A stretch of 64,000 nt of DNA from Burkholderiaceae bacterium (GCA_016790515.1 JAEUOY010000064.1:62001-126000), one strand, 5' to 3'. Counted from the stretch's first letter, positions 1-9,175 are shown. Numbers and translations are program-made. Notes: generated from the sequence alone by a model not told the origin.

Positions 1-1735
1 CCCAGACGCGCGCCTGCGCGGCCCCGCTGGCGGCGTCGTGCAGCGCCTGCACCTCGGCGCTGGTCCACAGCGCGGCGCTGTCGCGGCCCGGACCCTCGGC
101 ACCGCCGCCCAGCCGGCCGCCACTGCGCAGCACCGTGGTCAGCGACAGGTACTGGGTGGTCCAGTACGGTGTGTGCTCCAGCGCATAGCAGCTGAAGTAC
201 AGCGCACGCGCGCGGTCCAGCGAGGCCCACAGGTCGGCTTCGTGCTGCGCCTGCTGGCCGCCATCGGGCGTGCGCAGCCGGCGCTCGTGGCTGAGCGCGG
301 CCTCGCGCTTCTCGGTGCTGGCCAGCAGGCCCAGGATGCGGGCGCGCTGGGCGTTGTGGCGCGCCATCGTGTCCTGCAGCCGCTGCTTGGCCGCGCGCAC
401 CCGGGCCAGTGCGTTGTCCAGCGCCTGCATCAGCTCGGCCGGGGTGTCGGCCGCGGCCGCCGGCGGCGCCTCGCGCGGCAGCCGCGCCACCACTTCGTCG
501 GCGATGTCGAGCGCGACGTCGATGCTGGCCATCGCGCGCTGGATCTGGGCCTGCGCCAGCTGGGTGTCGAAGTCGGCCGGCAGCGACGAATAGGCCGTCA
601 GGCTGGCCCAGTCGTGGGTGTCGGGGAACTGCGCATGCAGCTTGCGGCGCAGTTCGACCAGCAGGCTGCGCGGGTCCTCGCCCCACAGCAGGCCGTCGTA
701 CAGCGCCTCGACCATGCGTACCGAGCCGCCGAAGGACAGCGGGAACTGCGAGGCGATCACCAGCGGGATGCCGGCCTGGTGCAGCGCGTGCGCGATGCTG
801 GCACCGACCCCGGCGATGCTGCCGACCGCGCCGCTGTTGCAACTGGCCAGCGTGACCACCGCCGGGCCGCCGAGCCTGGCCGCGCTGCCGCCCGCGCCGG
901 CCTGGGAGGGCCGGCCGGGCGTGCGCAGCGCGCTGGCCAGGCGCTCGCCGCTGACGATGTCGGCCGCGCCCTCGGGGTCGCCGGCGCGGTGCAGCATCAG
1001 GCCGAAGCGGGTGTCGTAGCCGTCGCGGTACTCGCAGCCATGGGCCAGGATGTGCACATGGGTGAAGGCGCTGGCGGCGCAGGCGGCCTCGATGTCCTCG
1101 AGGCTGGCGTGGCTGAGCACGGTCAGGTGCCGGCCCAGCCGGCCGGCGCGGCCGACCCAGGGCTCGATGCGCTGGCGCAGCGCCAGCAGGTGGGCCAGCG
1201 CCGGCACCGGCTCGGCGCCGGCGGGCGAGGCGACGACGAACAGCAGCCGGGTCTCGTCGGGCCAGACCAGCTGCGTCTCGGCCACCCGGCGGGTCTCGCG
1301 GGTGATGCACACCGGGCTCAGCGACTGCAGCAGCAGCGGCTGGCCCTCGGCCGGGCAGCCCGGCGGCGACAGCGTCAGCTCGAACGGCAGCAGCGCCAGT
1401 TCGCTGGCCGACAGCACCAGCCGCAGGTGGGTGATGCCGTCGCCGGCGGCCGCCGCGCCGCCGGCCTGCCGGTTCATGTCGGCGGTCAGCCCCGGGATGC
1501 CGCCGAGGATGTCGGCCAGCAGCCGCGCGGTGTCGTGCAGCTGGAAGCCGCGCGAGCCCTCGCCGAGCCGGTAGCTCAGCGCGCCCAGCCGGTGCAGCAG
1601 CTGGTTGTGTTCCATCGGCAGCTGCAGCGTGACGGCCGGGTGGTTCTCGCACAGCGCGAGGTAGGGCGTCAGCGGCGACAGCAGCTGGTTGTGCGCCGGA
1701 CCGTGACGCAGCAGTTCGAGGGTCAGGGTGCGCAT
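1..1735 (-). CDS. CHAT-domain (caspase-like) protein, 3' end beyond window
   Basis: About 578 codons are visible and the frame is still open at the left edge, so the C-terminus is missing. The CHAT (caspase HetF-associated with TPRs) fold is indicated by a histidine in 'HILAHG' (about His232) and a cysteine in 'LASCNSG' (about Cys299), the expected His-Cys dyad of clan CD peptidases, with 'PLVIASQFPLS' following. Residues 1-140 form an uncharacterised N-terminal part. Beyond residue about 400 the chain is helical and Gln/Arg/Ala-rich and may be a coiled coil. There is no signal peptide or membrane segment, so it is probably cytoplasmic. The start is ATG at 1735, with AGGAG upstream. It lies 20 bases after the phosphoesterase gene on the same strand, so the two are probably co-transcribed. 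CHAT peptidases elsewhere cleave partner proteins in conflict or signalling systems; the substrate here is unknown. Confidence 0.8.
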   Translation of the reverse strand, partial: MRTLTLELLRHGPAHNQLLSPLTPYLALCENHPAVTLQLPMEHNQLLHRLGALSYRLGEGSRGFQLHDTARLLADILGGIPGLTADMNRQAGGAAAAGDGITHLRLVLSASELALLPFELTLSPPGCPAEGQPLLLQSLSPVCITRETRRVAETQLVWPDETRLLFVVASPAGAEPVPALAHLLALRQRIEPWVGRAGRLGRHLTVLSHASLEDIEAACAASAFTHVHILAHGCEYRDGYDTRFGLMLHRAGDPEGAADIVSGERLASALRTPGRPSQAGAGGSAARLGGPAVVTLASCNSGAVGSIAGVGASIAHALHQAGIPLVIASQFPLSFGGSVRMVEALYDGLLWGEDPRSLLVELRRKLHAQFPDTHDWASLTAYSSLPADFDTQLAQAQIQRAMASIDVALDIADEVVARLPREAPPAAAADTPAELMQALDNALARVRAAKQRLQDTMARHNAQRARILGLLASTEKREAALSHERRLRTPDGGQQAQHEADLWASLDRARALYFSCYALEHTPYWTTQYLSLTTVLRSGGRLGGGAEGPGRDSAALWTSAEVQALHDAASGAAQARVW

Positions 1736-1755
1736 GGGGGTCTCTCCTGCACGCC

Positions 1756-3231
1756 TCAAGCGCGGGTGAAGCGGCTGCCGGCCACCGGCACCGCGCTGAA
1801 ACCGGCCTGGCCGGCGGCCTGCACCTGGCGCAGCTCGGCCTGGGTCGCGCCCTGGGCATCGACCCAGACCGCGACCACGGAGTTCAGCCGCATCACCAGC
1901 CCGGGGCTGGCGTCGAGGTCGGCCATGCGCGCGCGGCCCAGCAGTTCGAAGAGCTGGCGGAAGCGCTCCTTGTCGCGCCGCAGCTCGGGCGCGACCTTCA
2001 TCAGCCGGGCCCAGGTGCCGCTGTTGTAGTAGTGCCCGCCGCCGCGCTGGCGCGGCAGCGAGCGCATCAGGTGGGTGTGGCCGGTCAGCAGCAGGTCGAT
2101 CTCGGGTGCGACGCGGGCGTCGAACTGGCGGAAGGTGTCGTCGGGCGCGGTGGGGTCGAAGCTGCGGTCCTTGTCGAGGAACTCCAGCGCCTCGCGCAGC
2201 ACCTCGTGGCGCGGCTGGCCGCGCAGCAGGTCCCAGGCGGCTTCCCACAGGCCGAGCTGTTCGGCCTGGCTGGCGCGCACCAGGCTGATCGGCGCCACGC
2301 CGGCGCTGAAGGCCTGCTCGGCCTGGTCCATCAGCACCTGGGCGCTGGCGCCGCCGACCGCGCCGCGCCAGGCCGGCAGCGCGGCTGCCGCGGCGGCGGC
2401 GCCAGGCTGTTCTTCACCCTCGGCGCCGAGAAAGCCGGCGCTCATGCGGGCCATGTCGGTGGCCTTGTGCGCGGCGATCGCGCCCAGGTCCTGCATGCGC
2501 TTGAGCAGGCCCGGGTTCAGCGCCGTCAGGATCGGCACCACCGCCTGGGTCTCGGGCTTGAGCAGGTCGACGAAGGGGTAGCTCGCCTTGACCTGGTTCA
2601 TCACCTCGATGACCAGCTGCGAGCCGGCATTGGGCGCCCAGGGGTCGGTCGGCCGGCCGTACTGGCGGTCGCGCACGATGCGGCGCAGCCGCTCGTGGTC
2701 GGTGACGTTCCAGGCGTCGATCTCGTTGCCGTGCTGGCACAGCACGCTGGCCTTGCCGACGCGGGCCAGCACGCCGGTACCGTCGTTCACCAGCAGCAGC
2801 CGGGCGCGCGCGGCGGCATCGCCGCCGCACAGCGCGCGCTGCAGCCGCTCGCGCACCCAGGGCAGGCCCAGCTCCAGGTCGTGGTTGCCGAGGTTGACGA
2901 TCAGCAGCCGGTTCGGCGTCGCCACGAGCCGGGCCATCGCGTCGAAGGCCGGCTCGAAGGCCGGGTCGGCCAGCACCCGGTCGAGCTTGGCCGCGGCGCC
3001 GTCGGGATCGAAGGCGCGTGGCGGCTCCTCGGCCAGGAAATCGACGAAGTCGCCGTTGATGACCAGCGCGGCCAGACCCTTGGCGTTCGACTGGCGAACG
3101 CTGTCGGCCAGCCAGGCCAGCTCGGCGCCCGAGGCGAAGATCTGGAAGCCCGCGCTGCCGCCCAGGTGCAGGTCGGACACCACCTGCATCTCGTCGAGCT
3201 GCAGGCCGTCGGGCGCGTTGGCTTCGGGCAT
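1756..3231 (-). CDS. Calcineurin-like metallophosphoesterase
   Basis: The 491-aa product carries all metal-site signatures of the calcineurin-like phosphoesterase superfamily. These are 'SDLHLGG' (Asp20, His22), 'NGDFVDF' (Asp61), 'GNHD' (115-118), 'CQHGNEID' and a C-terminal 'TGHTH'. A two-metal active site is therefore likely intact. The protein is longer than a minimal domain: about 190 residues lie between the HGNE block and the GHTH motif, including an Ala-rich linker, and may form an insert or cap. No signal peptide is evident. The start is ATG at 3231, preceded by GGGGGAGAA. It is the upstream gene of a two-gene unit with the CHAT protein. The substrate (nucleotide, phosphoprotein or phospholipid) cannot be read from sequence. 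Confidence 0.85.
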   Translation of the reverse strand: MPEANAPDGLQLDEMQVVSDLHLGGSAGFQIFASGAELAWLADSVRQSNAKGLAALVINGDFVDFLAEEPPRAFDPDGAAAKLDRVLADPAFEPAFDAMARLVATPNRLLIVNLGNHDLELGLPWVRERLQRALCGGDAAARARLLLVNDGTGVLARVGKASVLCQHGNEIDAWNVTDHERLRRIVRDRQYGRPTDPWAPNAGSQLVIEVMNQVKASYPFVDLLKPETQAVVPILTALNPGLLKRMQDLGAIAAHKATDMARMSAGFLGAEGEEQPGAAAAAAALPAWRGAVGGASAQVLMDQAEQAFSAGVAPISLVRASQAEQLGLWEAAWDLLRGQPRHEVLREALEFLDKDRSFDPTAPDDTFRQFDARVAPEIDLLLTGHTHLMRSLPRQRGGGHYYNSGTWARLMKVAPELRRDKERFRQLFELLGRARMADLDASPGLVMRLNSVVAVWVDAQGATQAELRQVQAAGQAGFSAVPVAGSRFTRA

Positions 3232-3372
3232 CGGTTCTCCCCCGTCGTCGGGCGGTCTCGAGGAACGCCGGGTCCATCATAGGGCGGGCACGGGGCGGGG
3301 CAATCCCCAGCACGGCAACGGTCGCGCGGCTCTGTTAGGGTGTCGTCCGGATCAAAGACGAGGAGACGGCCG

Positions 3373-4908
3373 GTGACAGCACTGCACGACCGATTGCGTG
3401 CCCTGACCCCGGCGCGGCTGCGGGGGATGCGCCGCGGCATCGAGAAGGAGAGCCTGCGCGCGCTGCCCGGCGGCGGCCTGGCGCTGACGCCGCACCCCGC
3501 CGCGCTGGGCTCGGCGCTGACCCACCCGCACATCACCACCGACTACAGCGAGTCGCAGCTCGAGCTGATCACCGGCGTGCACGCCGACGTCGAGGGCTGC
3601 CTGGCCGAGCTGACCGAGATCCACCAGGCGGTGTACCGGGCGATCGCCGACGAGCAGCTGTGGGTCGGCAGCATGCCCTGCGGCCTGCCGACCGACGAGA
3701 ACATCCCGATCGGCCGGTACGGCACCTCCAACGTCGGCCGCGCCAAGAGCGTCTACCGCATGGGGCTGGGCCACCGCTACGGCCGCAGGATGCAGACGAT
3801 CTCGGGCATCCACTACAACTGGTCGATGCCGGGCCTGAGCAACGACGAGCACTTCGCGCTGATCCGCAACTTCCGCCGCCATGCCTTCGTGCTGCTGGTC
3901 CTGTTCGGTGCGTCGCCGGCGGTGTGCGGCAGTTTCGTCGCCGGGCGCCAGCACGAGCTGCAGCCCCTGCAGGGCGGCACGCTGTACATGCCGCACGGCA
4001 CCAGCCTGCGCATGGGCCGGCTGGGCTACCAGAGCGACGCCCAGGCCTCGCTGGCGGTCAGCTACAACAGCCTGGAGAGCTACGCGAATTCGCTGCACGA
4101 CGCGCTGACCCGGCCCTACGGTCCTTACGAGGCGGTGGGCATCCGCAATCCGGGCGGCGACTACAACCAGCTCGGCACCACGCTGCTGCAGATCGAGAAC
4201 GAGTTCTACGGCCTGATCCGCCCGAAGCGGGTGATCTTCCCCGGCGAGCGGCCGCTGCACGCGCTGCGCGAGCGCGGCGTCGAGTACATCGAGGTGCGCT
4301 GCATGGACCTCGACCCGTTCGAGCCGGTGGGCATCGCCGCGCCGACGATGCGCTTCATCGACATCTTCCTGCTGCACTGCCTGCTGGCCGACAGCCCGCC
4401 CGATTCGCCGGCCGAGATCGCCGCGCTGGGCCGCAACCAGCACCGGGTGGCCGCGCGCGGCCGCGAGCCCGGGCTGCTGCTCGAGCAGGGCGAGCACACC
4501 GTGCTGCTGACCGACTGGGCGGCGCAGCTGCTGGCCGAATGCGCGCCGATCGCCGCGGCGCTGGACGCGGCGCACGGCGGCAGCGACTACCAGGCGGCGC
4601 TGAACGGCGCGCTGGCGGTGCTGGCGCAGCCGGCCGAGCTGCCGTCGGCGCGCGTGCTGGCGACGATGGCCGCCGAGTTCGACAGCTCCTACGTCGCCTT
4701 CATCCGCGCGATGTCGGCGCGCACCCGCGGGCGGCTGCTGGCGCTGCCCTGGACCGAGGCCCAGGCGGCGCGCTACGCCGCGATGGCCGAGGCCTCGGTG
4801 GCCGAACAACAGCGCATCGAGGCCGCCGACACGATGCTCTTCGAGCAGTACCGCCAGGCCTACCTGTCGCCCGAGCGGCTGCAGGTCAAGGCGCGGGCGA
4901 CGGCCTGA
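3373..4908 (+). CDS. gshA: Glutamate-cysteine ligase (proteobacterial type)
   Basis: This 511-aa enzyme makes gamma-glutamylcysteine from glutamate and cysteine with ATP, the first step of glutathione synthesis in the cytoplasm. It matches the E. coli-type family: 'RGIEKESLR' near the N-terminus, 'TTDYSESQLELIT', 'MPCGLP', 'IGRYGTSNVG', 'ISGIHYNWS' and 'IEVRCMDLDPFEP'. Length is normal for the family (about 510-530). I chose the GTG at 3373 because AGGAG lies just upstream and the homologous region begins immediately; a GTG at 3340 would add 11 residues without a ribosome site. It is transcribed away from the phosphoesterase and is followed after 24 bases by the class II aldolase gene. Confidence 0.93.
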   Translation: MTALHDRLRALTPARLRGMRRGIEKESLRALPGGGLALTPHPAALGSALTHPHITTDYSESQLELITGVHADVEGCLAELTEIHQAVYRAIADEQLWVGSMPCGLPTDENIPIGRYGTSNVGRAKSVYRMGLGHRYGRRMQTISGIHYNWSMPGLSNDEHFALIRNFRRHAFVLLVLFGASPAVCGSFVAGRQHELQPLQGGTLYMPHGTSLRMGRLGYQSDAQASLAVSYNSLESYANSLHDALTRPYGPYEAVGIRNPGGDYNQLGTTLLQIENEFYGLIRPKRVIFPGERPLHALRERGVEYIEVRCMDLDPFEPVGIAAPTMRFIDIFLLHCLLADSPPDSPAEIAALGRNQHRVAARGREPGLLLEQGEHTVLLTDWAAQLLAECAPIAAALDAAHGGSDYQAALNGALAVLAQPAELPSARVLATMAAEFDSSYVAFIRAMSARTRGRLLALPWTEAQAARYAAMAEASVAEQQRIEAADTMLFEQYRQAYLSPERLQVKARATA

Positions 4909-4932
4909 TTCGCGCCGCCCCGAGGGCAGCTG

Positions 4933-5685
4933 ATGACCGTCGATCCCGTCGAGACCCAGGACCCCGACGACCTGAAGACCTTCCATTCGGCGCCGGTCGC
5001 CAGGCTGCGCGCCGACCTGGCGCTGGCGCTGCGCGCCGCCGCCCACCATGGCCTGGCCGAGGGCGTCTGCAACCATTTCAGCGTCGAGCTGCCAGACGCC
5101 TCGGGGCGCTTCCTGCTGAACCCGCGCGGCCTGCTGTGGCAGGAGCTGCGCGCCGACGACATCGTGATGGTCGACGCGCAGGGCGCGGTGCTGGCCGGGC
5201 GCCACCCGGTGGAATCGACGGCGATGTTCATCCACGCCGCGATCCACCGCATCGCCCGGCAGCCCTGCGTGCTGCACACCCACATGCCGCACGCGACCGC
5301 GCTGACGCTGACCGCCGACCGCGCGCTGGACACCCGGTTGTCGCAGACGGCGATGCGGTTCCACGGCCGGGTGGCGGTCGATGCGCGGTACAACGGCCTG
5401 GCGCTCGATGTCGCCGAGGGCGAGCGCATCGCCGGCGCGATGCGGGGCGCCGACGTGGTGTTCCTCGGCAACCACGGCGTCGTCGTCTGCGCCGACCGGC
5501 TGGCCCACGCCTACGACGACCTGTACTACCTCGAGCGCGCCTGCCAGCTGCAGCTGCTGGCGCTGGCCAGCGGCCGGCCGCTGGCGCCGGTGGACGAGGC
5601 GCTGGCCGCGCGCGTGGGCGCGCAGACGCTGGGCGAGCGGCTGCAGTCCGAGCTGTTCTTCGAGGCGCTGCGGCGCACCGTCTGA
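4933..5685 (+). CDS. Class II aldolase/adducin family protein
   Basis: The 250-aa protein matches the class II aldolase/adducin fold (L-fuculose-phosphate aldolase, ribulose-5-phosphate epimerase and relatives). The zinc ligand motif 'HTHMPH' and the later 'GNHG' are present, with 'EGVCNHFS' and 'FLLNPRG' in the substrate region. Many family members of this length act on hydroxy-ketoacids rather than sugar phosphates, and the substrate is not evident. It has no signal peptide and is probably cytoplasmic. It lies 24 bases after gshA on the same strand, so co-transcription is likely, although a functional link to glutathione is unproven. It converges on the ChaC-like gene with only 13 bases between the stop codons. 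Confidence 0.85.
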   Translation: MTVDPVETQDPDDLKTFHSAPVARLRADLALALRAAAHHGLAEGVCNHFSVELPDASGRFLLNPRGLLWQELRADDIVMVDAQGAVLAGRHPVESTAMFIHAAIHRIARQPCVLHTHMPHATALTLTADRALDTRLSQTAMRFHGRVAVDARYNGLALDVAEGERIAGAMRGADVVFLGNHGVVVCADRLAHAYDDLYYLERACQLQLLALASGRPLAPVDEALAARVGAQTLGERLQSELFFEALRRTV

Positions 5686-5698
5686 CCGCCGGCCGGGC

Positions 5699-6424
5699 TC
5701 AATCGCCGGCCAGCCGCCGCACCCGTTCCAGCAGGTCGGTGATGTAGCGGTCCTCGATGCCCAATGCGTCGAGCTGGGCGGCGACCTGGGCCAGGTAGTC
5801 GCGGTTGCTGCCGACCGCGCCGCTGGCGCCGGCGATGATGCGCGCCGCCTCGGCCAGCGGCAGCTCGCCGACATGGTCGTGGTGCGCCGGGTTCGACGCG
5901 AACACCAGCGCGATGACCTCGCCCTGCGGCGTGGCCAGCGGCAGCAGCGTCGGGCAGTAGCCGTTGCGCAGCATCTCGCGCCGCCACAGCATCGCCGATT
6001 CGACCTCGACGTCGGCCGCCGCGATGCGGAACGCCAGCCCGCTGCAATGGCCGTCGGCCGGCTCCAGCGCCAGCGTCAGCGCCGGCCGCTCGGGCGTGCC
6101 GCGGCCGAGGATCGTGCGGTAGCTGAAACGCCGCTGCCAGCCCGCCAGGTGCGCTCGCCGCAGCTCGGCGAAGTGGATGCCGGGGTCCCACATCAGCGAG
6201 CCGTAGCCGAACACCCACAGGTCCTGGGACGGCACCCGCCGGGACAGCAGCGCGCGGCGGGTGTCCTCCAGCTGGCGGTCCGACAGCCGCCAGCTGGCCG
6301 GCAGGCCCTGGTCCCGGGCCCGCTCGTCCCAGCGAGCCAGCGCCTCGGGCGTGCCGCGCACCGGCGACTCGGCCGCCGGGGTCAGGCGATCACGCAGGTC
6401 GGGCAGGTGGGCGAAGGGGTCCAT
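5699..6424 (-). CDS. ChaC-like gamma-glutamylcyclotransferase
   Basis: The 241-aa protein has the signature of the gamma-glutamylcyclotransferase fold, 'VFGYGSLMWDPG', which forms the substrate loop, followed by 'GWQRRFSY'. These are typical of ChaC enzymes that split glutathione into 5-oxoproline and Cys-Gly. The middle residues 'ESAMLWRREM' contain a plausible catalytic glutamate. An N-terminal extension of about 75 residues precedes the GYGS motif. It is cytoplasmic, with no signal peptide. The start at 6424 has only a weak ribosome site. It is convergent with gshA and the aldolase gene, so genes to make and degrade glutathione face each other here. Confidence 0.88.
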   Translation of the reverse strand: MDPFAHLPDLRDRLTPAAESPVRGTPEALARWDERARDQGLPASWRLSDRQLEDTRRALLSRRVPSQDLWVFGYGSLMWDPGIHFAELRRAHLAGWQRRFSYRTILGRGTPERPALTLALEPADGHCSGLAFRIAAADVEVESAMLWRREMLRNGYCPTLLPLATPQGEVIALVFASNPAHHDHVGELPLAEAARIIAGASGAVGSNRDYLAQVAAQLDALGIEDRYITDLLERVRRLAGD

Positions 6425-6570
6425 CGGATGCGGGGCGGATTTTCACGCTATCGCGGCCCAGGGGCGCTGCAATGACCGCCTGGGGACAGGGCCGGCGCTG
6501 CGAATTCCTCCCGCGTTGCGGCGTTGCCGTGCCGCCACGCCCGCGACTGCCCGTTCACCCGCAGTACGCG

Positions 6571-7155
6571 TCAGCCGACGCGCGCAACCCGGCGGCGCCG
6601 ACCCAGCAGCGCCAGCGACAGCCCGCCGGCGGCGAACAGCGCCCACGCGGCGGGCTCGGGCACTGGTGCGGCGACCTCGCTGTGCACCGAATGTCTGAAG
6701 CTGTTGCCCAGGATGTCGGCCTGCCTGGCCTGCACGGTGGCGGTGCTCAGGGACTGCAGCTCGCCGAGCTGGAAATGCGCCGTCACCACGGTGCCGGGGG
6801 TGCCGGGTGCCGAGTCGAACACCGTGCCGGCTTCCTTGCCGGTGACCCAGGTCCAGGTGCCTTCGACCGCGACATCGCTGCCGCCGACGAAGTAGTAGCC
6901 GCTGGGTGGTGCCAGGGCGGCCAGGAAGGCGTTCTCGGCTGCCGAAGTCACGGTGGCCAGCCGACCCGGTACACCCAGGAAGCTGCGCTGGCCGGCGGCC
7001 AGCAGCGCATCTTCCCACTTGATCGAGGCGTCGACGACCTCGTAGGCGCTGCCCTGGAAGTACACCGGCGCCGCCTGGACCCCGGCCGCGACCAGCGCGA
7101 GCATGCCAGCCGCGAAGTTCAGATTGCGAAGGGCCAGGCGCCGACGGGGCGTCAT
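6571..7155 (-). CDS. PEP-CTERM protein with C-type-lectin-like domain
   Basis: A 194-aa exported protein. It has a Sec signal peptide (about residues 1-29, ending 'AAGVQA') and a middle domain resembling a C-type lectin fold ('SIKWEDALLAAG', 'GRLATVTSAAENAFL', 'YYFVGGSD', 'GTWTWVTGKEAG'). The C-terminus is a canonical PEP-CTERM sorting tail: 'VPEPAAW', a hydrophobic stretch, then an arginine cluster. Such tails are cleaved by exosortase during export of extracellular-matrix proteins. I chose the ATG at 7155 because GGAGAAA lies upstream and the signal peptide then starts correctly; the frame stays open further upstream. The ligand is unknown. Confidence 0.82.
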   Translation of the reverse strand: MTPRRRLALRNLNFAAGMLALVAAGVQAAPVYFQGSAYEVVDASIKWEDALLAAGQRSFLGVPGRLATVTSAAENAFLAALAPPSGYYFVGGSDVAVEGTWTWVTGKEAGTVFDSAPGTPGTVVTAHFQLGELQSLSTATVQARQADILGNSFRHSVHSEVAAPVPEPAAWALFAAGGLSLALLGRRRRVARVG

Positions 7156-7337
7156 TTGCTTTCTCCATGGGCCGCAGCGACCCTGTCTGGAAAAGCTCGA
7201 TCTTCCCTGGCGGCGCACCTTGACCCTGCGCAGCATGCGTCGCCGCCTGCGGGCCGCGGGTGAGGGCAGCTTGATCTCATGCACCCTTGCAGCAGCACGC
7301 ACGACGATGATCGTCAGCGCGCGGGGCCAAGGCACTG

Positions 7338-7354
7338 CTGGGCCAGGGCTTGCC
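7338..7354 (+). promoter_or_regulatory. Possible sigma-54 (-24/-12) promoter, weak match
   Basis: The sequence has TGG, ten bases, then GC, with TTGC at the -12 element, the essential spacing of a sigma-54 promoter. It lies 64 bases before the start of the PEP-CTERM gene at 7418. Several bases in the -24 block differ from consensus. RpoN control is known for many PEP-CTERM genes, which is the reason to record it. Confidence 0.25.
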
Positions 7355-7417
7355 TGAAGCCCGGTCGGAAAGGTATCTTGCGGTCGCCGTGTCAACGCCC
7401 GACGACAGAGGGTCATC

Positions 7418-7966
7418 ATGAATGCAGTCCTGGTTTCATCGTTGATTGCAGCAGGCGCGGGCTTGCTTGCATCGCCCGCGTCGGCCGGTCTTTCGGGGAC
7501 TTCGATGACGCTGCGATATGACTACTCGAGCTGGACACCGACTGTCGACAGCTTGATCGTCGGGCCCGGCGTGGAGATCACTTGCACCGGTGGGGGCAAT
7601 GGCAATGCGAATGTCTGCCAACTGCTCAATGCGGGTGTGCACACGGTCGACATCGGCGATGACGGCATTGCCTACGCGTTGACGAGCGGGACCGCAGCCT
7701 TCACCGCCGTCTCGCCGAACGGCTTCAATTTCTTGAATCTGGCCATCCCGATTGCAGGGATCACGTTCACCCATTCCATCGCCGGAATGGACAGCTCGCG
7801 CGTCAGCTTCACGTCGAGCAGCATCAGCGTCGATATGTCCGGCCTGGTCGTCGAGGCCGGGCAGGGCTTTGCCCTGGGCGTAGTTGCGGTTCCGGAACCC
7901 GCATCGGCCTGGCTGATGCTCGCTGGTGCCGCAGCACTGGGTGCATGGGTGCTGCGCCGACGCTGA
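7418..7966 (+). CDS. PEP-CTERM sorting domain-containing protein
   Basis: A 182-aa exported protein. It has a Sec signal peptide (residues 1-23, 'AGLLASPASA') and a Ser/Thr/Gly-rich body of about 125 residues with two cysteines ('EITCTGG' and 'NVCQLL') that could form a disulfide. The C-terminal sorting signal is 'VPEPASAWLML', a hydrophobic helix and 'LRRR'. The body matches no enzyme family that I recognise. The start ATG at 7418 has an AGAGGG ribosome site. It is divergent from the lectin-like PEP-CTERM gene across a 262-base spacer. Its role is probably structural or matrix-associated, which is an inference from the sorting signal. Confidence 0.82.
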   Translation: MNAVLVSSLIAAGAGLLASPASAGLSGTSMTLRYDYSSWTPTVDSLIVGPGVEITCTGGGNGNANVCQLLNAGVHTVDIGDDGIAYALTSGTAAFTAVSPNGFNFLNLAIPIAGITFTHSIAGMDSSRVSFTSSSISVDMSGLVVEAGQGFALGVVAVPEPASAWLMLAGAAALGAWVLRRR

Positions 7967-8246
7967 TTCGAAGCGAGCGGGGTGCTTCCGAAGCCATCGC
8001 GCTGGTCCCGAGTGGCTTGACGCCGTTTCGTGTGAACCGCGGCGGCCTTGCCGAGCGCGAATTGCAGCCGCAGGCCAAGGTGCAGGCCGCCGGCCGGCGG
8101 CTGCCGCCGATGAACCAGACGCTGCCGCTCACGATCCGAGACTCCGCAAGGGCTGCGCCAACGGGTGCGGCGCGGGTGCCCGCCGGGCTGCCCACTGCCG
8201 GGTCCGTTGGGCCGATGGCGACCTGCGCGCCGCCGGCCAGCGATCG

Positions 8247-9149
8247 TCAACGCCCCCGGCCCTGCTCGACCAGGATCTCGCGCAGCCGCGCCGCCAGCGG
8301 CGGCAGGCGGCCGTCGGCGCGCGTGACCAGCCCGATCTGGCGCTGGAAGCGCGCGTCGCTCATGGTCAGCGCGACGACACCGCGGGCGTCGGCGCTGCCG
8401 AGCATCGATTCGCTCATCAGCGAGACCAGGTCGCTCTGGACGACCAGCCCGATCAGCTGCCCGGCGGTGTTGCCGACCTCGACGACCACCTGCGGCGGCG
8501 GCAGCCCGGCGTCGGCCAGCCGGCCCTCGACGGCGCGCCGCGCCGCCACCGCGGGGCCCGGCAGCATCCACTGCGCGGACGCCAGGTCGGCCAGGCGCAG
8601 ACGCCGGCGCGCGAGCAGCGGGTGGCCGTCGCGCACCACCATCACCAGGTCGTCGGCCATCAGCGGCAGCGCGGCCAGGTCCTCGGGCAGCGTGGCCGGC
8701 AGCGCGTTCAGGCTCAGGTCGATGTCGCCGCGGCGCAGCGCCAGCAGCAGCGCGTCGTTCAGGTTGATCTGCAGCGACACCCGCGCCGCCGGGCGCTCGC
8801 GCTGCAGGCGCAGGCAGGCCGGCACGAACAGCCGCTTCGCGTAAAGCGGCGAGACGCCCGCGCGCAAGGTGCCCAGCGCGCCCAGGTGCAGGTCGGCCGC
8901 TTCCTTGATCGCCTCGGCCAAGCTGCCGCGCAGCGTGCGCAGGCGCTCGTGGAAGGGCTCGGCGGCCGGCGTCAGCAGCATGCCGCGCCGGCTGCGGGTG
9001 AACAGCGGGAAGCCGAGCTCCTGCTCGAGGCGCTGGATGGCCTTGGTCACCGCCGGCTGCGACACGCCGAGCTCGAGCGCGGCGCGGCGCACCTGGCCGT
9101 GGCGGGCCACCCGCAGGAACTGGTCGATGTCGTCGAGGCGAAGCGCCAT
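8247..9149 (-). CDS. LysR-family transcriptional regulator
   Basis: A 300-aa LysR-type regulator. The N-terminal winged helix-turn-helix runs over about residues 1-60 ('[23 protein letters not shown]', a typical recognition helix), followed by a periplasmic-binding-protein-like effector domain. ATG 9149 gives the standard length; a TTG at 9206 would add 19 atypical residues. It is divergent from the acyl-CoA ligase operon with 107 bases between starts, the usual arrangement for a LysR protein controlling the neighbouring operon and itself. The effector is probably a carboxylic acid or its CoA ester, by inference from the target genes. Confidence 0.88.
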   Translation of the reverse strand: MALRLDDIDQFLRVARHGQVRRAALELGVSQPAVTKAIQRLEQELGFPLFTRSRRGMLLTPAAEPFHERLRTLRGSLAEAIKEAADLHLGALGTLRAGVSPLYAKRLFVPACLRLQRERPAARVSLQINLNDALLLALRRGDIDLSLNALPATLPEDLAALPLMADDLVMVVRDGHPLLARRRLRLADLASAQWMLPGPAVAARRAVEGRLADAGLPPPQVVVEVGNTAGQLIGLVVQSDLVSLMSESMLGSADARGVVALTMSDARFQRQIGLVTRADGRLPPLAARLREILVEQGRGR

Positions 9150-9175
9150 AGCGAGGGTTCGGTGGTATGCCGATC

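Noticed and set aside
38..2029. Long plus-strand open frame opposite the CHAT gene
   Set aside because: Gln/Arg/Ala/Gly-rich translation without domains; the minus strand carries the CHAT His/Cys motifs and proper ribosome sites. It is a by-product of high GC.
3352..5874. 840-codon minus-strand frame opposite gshA and the aldolase
   Set aside because: Low-complexity basic translation; the plus strand encodes clear enzyme families with correct motifs.
7967..8246. Possible gene or IS remnant between the PEP-CTERM and LysR genes
   Set aside because: Short frames exist on both strands but none has a ribosome site or a match that I can name; the stretch is under 300 bases and I see nothing supportable in it.
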